This document shows, one piece after another, positions 5,341 to 10,471 of a stretch of DNA of 10,471 nucleotides. The DNA lies in the NCBI GenBank assembly GCA_013824045.1, contig PNND01000498.1, positions 1-10,471 on the forward strand, read 5' to 3'. A program made the translations under genes and the position numbers. This DNA is from Rhodobacter sp. (lineage in GTDB: Bacteria; Pseudomonadota; Alphaproteobacteria; Rhodobacterales; Rhodobacteraceae). The notes under the pieces were generated by a model, which worked only from the letters and a program-made list of their open reading frames with translations, had not been told where the DNA came from and searched no databases. Within the stretch, counting starts at the first letter, position 1; every line of letters starts with the position of its first letter.

Positions 5341-6903
5341 TCAGGCGAAACTGCGGATCGTGGCGATGGCCCCATCCAGTGCCTTGCCCTCTTCATCCAT
5401 CAGCGCGGCTTCCCGCAACCTGCGGCACCAGTCGGCGGCATCGGGACGCGCCGCGATCTGCGCGGTGGCGGTGAGAACGCGGTCGAATTTCGACTGCCCG
5501 CGCGTATGGGTATCGGAATAGCCCTTGATCAAGCGGCGGCAGCGGATCAGTTCGACGGCCAGATCGTAGTTGCGCGCCGTCTCCGCCAAGGCGGTTTGCA
5601 GCCAGCGCGCCAGATGCGCCTGTTCCTGCGCATGGCGCAGCGTGCGGCGGCGCCAGAAGCGCAAGCCCCCCACCAGATGCAGCGTCAGGAAGGCGCGCAG
5701 GCTGTCGGTCCGCAGGCGGCGGCCCTTGTTGAACAAGCGGTCCAGCCGTGCCATCCATTTCGGGTCGGCCTCCACCTTCGCCCCCAGCCACGCCGGGAAG
5801 AGACCTACGATTTCCTCGGCCCTCGGGTGGAAGAATTCGGTCAGGTGCAGCAGGTTGGTTTCCTTCACCCGCATCTCCTTGCGGATGCGATCAAAGCGGC
5901 GGCCGCGGGTTTTCAGATCGGCCACGCGGATGATGTCATCATAGGCCATGGCATTGGCGATATACTTCGCCGCCTCGCGCGACAGCGCCCAGCCCTGCGT
6001 GGCGCTGTCCTGCACCAGAACTGTCGCCAGCAGGTCGAGGTACTCCGCCCCATAGGCGATGTCCTGATAATCCACCACCTTGCGCAGGCCCGGTAGGGCC
6101 ATTTCGGCCACCGGTGCAGGCAAGGCCGCAACCCGTGCGGCGAGGGTATCCCATGCTGCCCTCAGCCGGGCGGGACCTATCACCTCGGCCACCGCTGCCT
6201 TGGGCTTTGGCGCAGCTGTTTCAGCAACCGGGTTCGCCGCCACATCCAGCGCGGCACCAAAGGCGCGGAGCGACCCTTCCACCCCCTTACCGCTGGCGCG
6301 GATCGCCGCCTCATAGGCCGCGCGGTCAAAGGGCAGCGCGCCAGACCCTGCCAGCGCCCCGAAAAGCGCGGCCGAGATCACCGATCCATTGGCAATCGCC
6401 AGCGCGTCGAAATCGGCGGCGATGAAGCGTTGCGCAGCAATCCCGGCTGCGGCCATCACCTCTTCCGAGGAGGCGATGCCATCCCCCGGCATCATCTTTT
6501 CCGACACGGCCAGCGCGCGATGGGTGCTGGCGATCAGTGTCGTCCGATCTGGCGTCACAAAGCCCCGGATGATCGACCGCCCGGCCTCCATCATCTCGGC
6601 CGCGATCATGATGTCCACATCACCCGCCGCCGGCATCAGCGAAAAGACGGGCATCGGATCACCCACCCGGTGCGGGGCCATCTCGATGTAATAGACTGTG
6701 GCCCCCGTCCGCTGCGCCACGCCCGCGACCGATGTCGCCTGCGCGGCATAGCCGTTGGACCGCGCCAGATCCTCGATCCAGCCGGTCAGCACCCCGCCGC
6801 CTTGCCCGCCCACGGCCAGAATGGCCAGCTTGATGATCCCCGACAGGCGCGGATCGGCGGATCTGGCGGGCAGCGCCCCCGACAGCGCGTCGTGCAAGGT
6901 CAT
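5341..6903 (-). CDS. iorB: Indolepyruvate:ferredoxin oxidoreductase, beta subunit (IorB)
   Basis: 520 residues from the ATG at 6903, which overlaps the iorA stop as ATGA; a longer reading frame to 6996 lies inside iorA and is rejected. The N-terminal part is the pyruvate-ferredoxin-oxidoreductase gamma-type domain: KLAILAVGGQGGGVLTGWIE (25-44), then SVAGVAQRTGATVYYIE, then NGSVISAALFGAL. A long C-terminal half (roughly 220-520), rich in Arg and Leu with AYGAEYLDLL, KYIANAMAYDDIIRVADLK, FFHPRAEE and LIKGYSDTHTRGQSKFDR, matches the DUF6537-like extension of the large aerobic-type IorB; archaeal IorB is only about 200 residues. With IorA it would decarboxylate arylpyruvates oxidatively to aryl-acetyl-CoA, using CoA and ferredoxin. 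It is the last gene of the minus-strand operon. Confidence 0.92.
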   Translation of the reverse strand: MTLHDALSGALPARSADPRLSGIIKLAILAVGGQGGGVLTGWIEDLARSNGYAAQATSVAGVAQRTGATVYYIEMAPHRVGDPMPVFSLMPAAGDVDIMIAAEMMEAGRSIIRGFVTPDRTTLIASTHRALAVSEKMMPGDGIASSEEVMAAAGIAAQRFIAADFDALAIANGSVISAALFGALAGSGALPFDRAAYEAAIRASGKGVEGSLRAFGAALDVAANPVAETAAPKPKAAVAEVIGPARLRAAWDTLAARVAALPAPVAEMALPGLRKVVDYQDIAYGAEYLDLLATVLVQDSATQGWALSREAAKYIANAMAYDDIIRVADLKTRGRRFDRIRKEMRVKETNLLHLTEFFHPRAEEIVGLFPAWLGAKVEADPKWMARLDRLFNKGRRLRTDSLRAFLTLHLVGGLRFWRRRTLRHAQEQAHLARWLQTALAETARNYDLAVELIRCRRLIKGYSDTHTRGQSKFDRVLTATAQIAARPDAADWCRRLREAALMDEEGKALDGAIATIRSFA

Positions 6904-9047
6904 GCCGCCCCCCCGAAATCCAGCCGCCGCGCGGCACGGCGCGCCTGCAGCCAACCGATCACCCGCGCGCGGAACGCGGCCAGCCGGGTTTCCCATTTCG
7001 ACGGGTTATGGATCACATCCGCGCGGTAGAAGGATGGGCAGAGCACAGCCGCATCCGCCACCTCGCCGCAATTCCCGCAGCCCACGCAGCTTTGGTCAAT
7101 GCTGGCCACCGGATCATCGCGCAACGGATCGTCCAGCTTCTTGACCGAAAGCGAAGGACAGCCCGACAACCGGATGCAGGCGTGATCGCCGGTGCAGACA
7201 TCCTCATCCACGCCAAAACGCGGCGCCTCGACCCGCCGCCCTTCCTTGATCGCCTTGGCCGCCAGCGGCTTTTCCCGCCGCTGCTTGTTCAGCATGCACT
7301 CGCTGGAGGCGACGATGACCTTCGGCCCCGGCGCATCGGTCGTCAAAGCCTCGCGCAGCACGTCGCGCATATGGCCCACGTCATAGGTGCGGTCCACCTG
7401 GCGGACCCAGTCGATCCCGATGCCCTTCAGTGCCTTGGTGATCGGGTGCTTGGTGGCCTTGGTCGGGTTATCGGCGCGGGATGACATGATGTCCTGCCCG
7501 CCGGTCGCGGCGGAATAGTAATTGTCCACGATCACCGCCACGCCATCGGATTTGTTGAAGGCCATGTTGGTGAAGGATGACGACAGCCCGTTATGCCAGA
7601 ACCCGCCATCCCCGATGATCGCCACAGGCCGCCGTTCCCCCCCGCCATCAAAGGCGGCGTTCGCTGCTGGCCCAAGGCCATAGCCCATCGTCGCCCCGCC
7701 AATCTCGAAAGGCGGCAGGGCGGCGAAGAGGTGGCAGCCGATATCGGCGCTGATCTGCAGCTTGCCGGTTTCCTTCTGCACCAGCTTCATCGCGGCGAAT
7801 ATCGGCCGTTCCGGGCAGCCGGTGCAGAATCCCGGCGGGCGGATCGGCACTGTCTTGGTCAGGTCCGGGATCTGCGGCTTGTCCTCGTTCGGCGCGCGCA
7901 CCAGCGCGGGCAGCATCTGGGGCGCGGCCTCTTTCAGAAAGGCCGTGATCCCGTCCAGCATCACTTGCCCGGTATACTCCCCCGCCATCGGCAGGATGCC
8001 CTTGCCGCGCAGTTTCACCGTCGATCCAGCGCGATAGAGATAGGTCGTCAGCTGCTGTTCGATGAATTCGGGCTGGCCTTCCTCGATCACCAGCACCTGA
8101 TCCTTGCCTTCGCAGAACTCCAGAAACTCCGCGGCCAGCAGGGGATAGGTCACGTTCAGCACATAAAGCGGCACCTCGGTAGCCCCGTGCAGATCGGCCA
8201 GACCCAGCCGCTGCAAGGCGCGGATGACGCCGTTATACATGCCCCCCTGCAGCACCAATCCGACCGGGACGGTCTTCGGCCCGAACACCTCATTCAACCC
8301 ACGCTCACGGATGAACTTTTCCGCATTGGGCCAGCGATTCTTGATCTTGTCCTGTTCATGGGCAAAGGACATGGGCGGCAGCACGACGCGGGCGAAATCT
8401 GATTGCGGGTTCGACAGCGCATCCTTCACGCTCAGCGTCGGGCGTTGGTTGTCGCGCGTCTCGAAACTCCCCGTCACATGGCAGGACCGGATGCGAACCA
8501 TCAGCATCACGGGCGTATTCGATGCCTCGGACAGTTCAAACCCGTCCTTCACCGCCTTGGTGATACAGGGCAGGTTCGGGCGCGGGTCCAAAAGCCAGAA
8601 TTGCGATTTCATCGCAAAGGCATGGCTGCGTTCCTGCATGATAGAGGAACCCTCGCCGTAATCCTCGCCCACGATGACCAGCGCGCCGCCGTTCACGCCG
8701 GATGAGGACAGATTCGCCAGCGCGTCCGACGCCACATTGACCCCGACCGATCCCTTGAACGTCACCGCCCCCCGGATCGGGTAATGCACCGATGCTGCAA
8801 GCATCGCCGCCGCCGCCGCCTCATTGGCATTGGCCTCGAACCTGATCCCCAATTCGCCCAGCAATTCCTCGGCATCGGCCAGCACATCCATCAGATGCGA
8901 AATCGGCGCCCCCTGATAGCCGCCGACATAGCCCACCCCGTTCTCCAGCAGCGCCTTGGTGATGGCCAATATCCCCTCACCCGTGAAGGTCTCTCCTGCG
9001 CCCTTGCGCAGGTGTTCCACTTCCGCCTTGAAGGACCGTTCTGCCAT
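6900..9047 (-). CDS. iorA: Indolepyruvate:ferredoxin oxidoreductase, alpha subunit (IorA)
   Basis: 715 residues; cytoplasmic, thiamine-diphosphate and iron-sulfur dependent. The order is: N-terminal pyrimidine-binding-type domain (TGEGILAITKALLENGVGYVGG; EANANEAAAAAMLAASVHYP; GALVIVGEDYGEGSS), a central domain with VIEEGQPEFIEQQL, a Cys-containing CTGCPERPIF segment, the thiamine-diphosphate domain with ADIGCHLF and GDGGFWHNG through IVDNYYSAATGGQ (about 476-515), and a C-terminal ferredoxin-like domain. The last contains C618-x5-C624-x5-C630-P and C654-x2-C657-x2-C660-x9-C670-P. Asp621 sits where a second cysteine is expected. The family converts aryl-2-oxo acids such as indolepyruvate and phenylpyruvate to acyl-CoA. 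The start is one nt after the MarR stop, with no strong ribosome-binding site, suggesting coupled translation. The substrate here is inferred from the family only. Confidence 0.95.
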   Translation of the reverse strand: MAERSFKAEVEHLRKGAGETFTGEGILAITKALLENGVGYVGGYQGAPISHLMDVLADAEELLGELGIRFEANANEAAAAAMLAASVHYPIRGAVTFKGSVGVNVASDALANLSSSGVNGGALVIVGEDYGEGSSIMQERSHAFAMKSQFWLLDPRPNLPCITKAVKDGFELSEASNTPVMLMVRIRSCHVTGSFETRDNQRPTLSVKDALSNPQSDFARVVLPPMSFAHEQDKIKNRWPNAEKFIRERGLNEVFGPKTVPVGLVLQGGMYNGVIRALQRLGLADLHGATEVPLYVLNVTYPLLAAEFLEFCEGKDQVLVIEEGQPEFIEQQLTTYLYRAGSTVKLRGKGILPMAGEYTGQVMLDGITAFLKEAAPQMLPALVRAPNEDKPQIPDLTKTVPIRPPGFCTGCPERPIFAAMKLVQKETGKLQISADIGCHLFAALPPFEIGGATMGYGLGPAANAAFDGGGERRPVAIIGDGGFWHNGLSSSFTNMAFNKSDGVAVIVDNYYSAATGGQDIMSSRADNPTKATKHPITKALKGIGIDWVRQVDRTYDVGHMRDVLREALTTDAPGPKVIVASSECMLNKQRREKPLAAKAIKEGRRVEAPRFGVDEDVCTGDHACIRLSGCPSLSVKKLDDPLRDDPVASIDQSCVGCGNCGEVADAAVLCPSFYRADVIHNPSKWETRLAAFRARVIGWLQARRAARRLDFGGAA

Positions 9048-9048
9048 G

Positions 9049-9537
9049 TCAGATCTCGTGCTTGCGGATATTGGTCAGCATCTTCTGCAGCGTGCCCACA
9101 AAGGCGCGCCGCTCGTCATCCGGGATGCCACGGAACATGCGCGCATGCGCCTCTGCCATGCGGGGCCAGAGCGCCTCGAATGCCATACGCCCTCCTTCCG
9201 TGATGAAAATCCGGGTGGCGCGGCTGTCGCTGGCATCCGCCTCGCGCCGGATCAGCCCTTCGCCCGCCAACTGGTCCAGCGCGCGCGACAGGGTGGATTG
9301 CTCCACGACTGAGTAGACCGCCAGTTCCCGGATCAGCGGCCCCTCGATCACCGACAGCACCGCCAAGGCCCGCATCTTGGGCGTGGTCAGGCCCTGCTCG
9401 GCCATCTCATCCCGGAGGCTTGCGTTATACCGCCCCATGATGCGGTTCATCAGATAGGGCGCGTAATTCGTCAGCCCGATTTCCCCCAACCGGGGCAAGG
9501 CAGAGGGCGGCTTTTCCGGGGGCGATTGATCCGTCAT
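9049..9537 (-). CDS. MarR-family transcriptional regulator encoded within the ior operon
   Basis: 162 residues from the ATG at 9537, chosen because AAGG lies 8 nt upstream and the ATG overlaps the previous gene's stop (ATGA); a longer frame reaching 9693 runs inside that gene. The fold pattern is a MarR winged helix: helical dimerisation start (NYAPYLMNRIMGRYNASLRD), LTTPKMRALAVLSVIEG, RELAVYSVVEQSTLSRALDQ (recognition helix), AGEGLIRREADASDSRATRIFITEGG (wing with the Asp-x-Arg pattern), then a C-terminal helix (ALWPRMAEAHARMF). Members usually repress their own operon until a phenolic or acyl-CoA-type ligand binds. Its location inside the operon, upstream of iorAB, suggests it responds to the substrate or product of the pathway. 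The effector is unknown. Confidence 0.9.
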   Translation of the reverse strand: MTDQSPPEKPPSALPRLGEIGLTNYAPYLMNRIMGRYNASLRDEMAEQGLTTPKMRALAVLSVIEGPLIRELAVYSVVEQSTLSRALDQLAGEGLIRREADASDSRATRIFITEGGRMAFEALWPRMAEAHARMFRGIPDDERRAFVGTLQKMLTNIRKHEI

Positions 9538-10471
9538 GCGCCCAGCCTTTTCGCCGCAAGGAAGCCCGACCCGCCACCCAGGCCGGGGCCGGGATGAGTC
9601 GAGGCCCCGATATGGATCAACCCGCGCACAAGGCCCGTGCCATTGGTGGAATGGGCATAGGGGCGGAAGATGAAGAACTGGTCGATGGAACACAGCCCGC
9701 CGTAAGGGTCACCCCCCACAAGGTTCACATTCATCGCCTCAAGGTCCGCCGGACTATAAGCCCGCCGCGCCAGCTTGATGGTGTCGAAATCCTTGATATG
9801 GCGGCGCAGGATGCCCTCGATCCGGTCGGCAAAACCTTCTCTCACCGCCTCGGACCACGCGCCCTCGGCGGCAATCTCGCCGCCCGCATCGCCCCTCACC
9901 ACCCGCGGCGCATCCGGGATCTGCAGCCACAGCACCGCCTTGCCTTCCGGCACCCGTGACGGGTCCAGCCGGTGTGGCTGGCCCACACAGATCGTGGGCA
10001 CCGCAGGCAGCATCCCGCGCTCCGCCTCATTCGCAGACTTGGACACAGAGTCGATCCCATCCGCCAGATGGATCAGCGCCACATCATCCAGCCCCTTTGA
10101 GAGCCATTCCGGATGCCGGTCCAGCGCGTAATGCAGCTGGAAATTCCCGCGCCCGTGGCGGAAGGCCTTTGCCGCCTCCCTGTCCTCGGGCAGGTTCACA
10201 TCCCGCAAGAGCCGCCCCTGCAACTGCCCCGGCGCGACGGATGCCAGCACCGACCCGCAGGCGATCTCTTCCCCGCCCGCCAGCGCCACCCCGCGCACCC
10301 GGCCATCCGTCACGATGATCCGGTCAACATCCGCGCCGCAGCGAATCTCGCCACCCTTTTCCGCGATCAGCGCCCGAAAGGCCGCCACCGCCGCCCCCGA
10401 CCCGCCCTTCACAATAGGCGCCCCCGCCGCCTCAAGCGCGAAGGCGATGACCTTGCCCATCTGGCCGGAAT
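9534..10471 (-). CDS. FAD-dependent oxidoreductase, phytoene desaturase/PYROXD2-like (C-terminal part)
   Basis: 311 C-terminal residues; the reading frame continues through the right edge, so the N-terminal FAD dinucleotide-binding motif is outside the window. Visible features are PIVKGGSGAAVAAFRALIAEKGGEIRCGADVDRI (substrate-channel and FAD region typical of the phytoene-desaturase family), GRVRGVALAGGEEIACGSVLASVAP, and the C-terminal FAD-contact segment GASTHPGPGLGGGSGFLAAKRL. Most bacterial members outside carotenoid clusters are of unknown function, and no crt genes lie nearby, so carotenoid desaturation is unlikely here. The stop overlaps the MarR start by 4 nt (ATGA), placing it in the same transcript as marR-iorA-iorB and suggesting a role in preparing or processing the arylpyruvate-pathway substrate, possibly by dehydrogenation or amine oxidation. 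That role is inference. Confidence 0.88.
   Translation of the reverse strand, partial: SGQMGKVIAFALEAAGAPIVKGGSGAAVAAFRALIAEKGGEIRCGADVDRIIVTDGRVRGVALAGGEEIACGSVLASVAPGQLQGRLLRDVNLPEDREAAKAFRHGRGNFQLHYALDRHPEWLSKGLDDVALIHLADGIDSVSKSANEAERGMLPAVPTICVGQPHRLDPSRVPEGKAVLWLQIPDAPRVVRGDAGGEIAAEGAWSEAVREGFADRIEGILRRHIKDFDTIKLARRAYSPADLEAMNVNLVGGDPYGGLCSIDQFFIFRPYAHSTNGTGLVRGLIHIGASTHPGPGLGGGSGFLAAKRLGA

Noticed and set aside
5317..6096. Plus-strand open frame of 259 codons over the 3' part of iorB
   Set aside because: Gln/Ala/Arg-rich low-information translation opposite the conserved IorB C-terminal domain; a GC-driven shadow.
6904..6996. Upstream start for iorB (31 extra codons)
   Set aside because: The extension is a frame-shifted reading of the iorA 3' end; the ATGA overlap at 6900-6903 is the natural start.
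7593..8402. Plus-strand open frame of 269 codons over iorA
   Set aside because: Antisense to the thiamine-diphosphate and central domains of IorA, with no recognisable protein features.
9538..9693. Upstream start for the MarR gene (52 extra codons)
   Set aside because: The extension is an out-of-frame reading of the FAD oxidoreductase 3' end; the ATG at 9537 has its own ribosome-binding site and an ATGA junction.

Overview
The window is GC-rich DNA with tightly packed, partly translationally coupled genes. Protein content and style (aerobic-type IorAB, COG5631-like regulator, many flavoenzymes) suggest an alphaproteobacterium, most likely a Rhodobacterales member. That assignment comes from general family resemblance, not from a marker gene. 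I see no rRNA, tRNA, CRISPR array, insertion sequence or phage gene.

Layout. (1) 1-444, minus: N-terminal sensor half of an AraC-family regulator, cut by the window edge. (2) 630-2953, plus: a short-chain dehydrogenase (SDR) and an FMO-type FAD/NAD(P) monooxygenase, probably co-transcribed and divergent from the AraC gene. (3) 2959-3513, minus: a MarR-like winged-helix regulator, convergent with the monooxygenase and divergent from the next operon. (4) 3629-5223, plus: a luciferase-like (RutA/SfnG-type) FMN-dependent monooxygenase and its partner flavin reductase, followed by two strong hairpins at 5231-5296. (5) 5341-10471, minus: an operon running FAD oxidoreductase of the phytoene-desaturase type (partial), MarR regulator, indolepyruvate:ferredoxin oxidoreductase alpha (iorA) and beta (iorB), with junctions of ATGA, 1 nt and ATGA.

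How they could work together. The plus-strand block looks catabolic. The SDR and FMO would oxidise an alcohol/ketone or heteroatom substrate, and the two-component FMN monooxygenase would carry out a further oxygenation, possibly a ring or C-heteroatom cleavage. Two regulators of different families sit at its divergent promoters. The minus-strand operon would take aryl-2-oxo acids to aryl-acyl-CoA thioesters while reducing ferredoxin, under a MarR regulator encoded inside the operon. Whether the two blocks form one pathway cannot be told from sequence; no substrate is named by any gene here. The most noteworthy details are an Asp-for-Cys change in an IorA cluster motif, an SDR with two degenerate signature motifs, and a 20-bp dyad with TTCAAA repeats at the oxygenase promoters.
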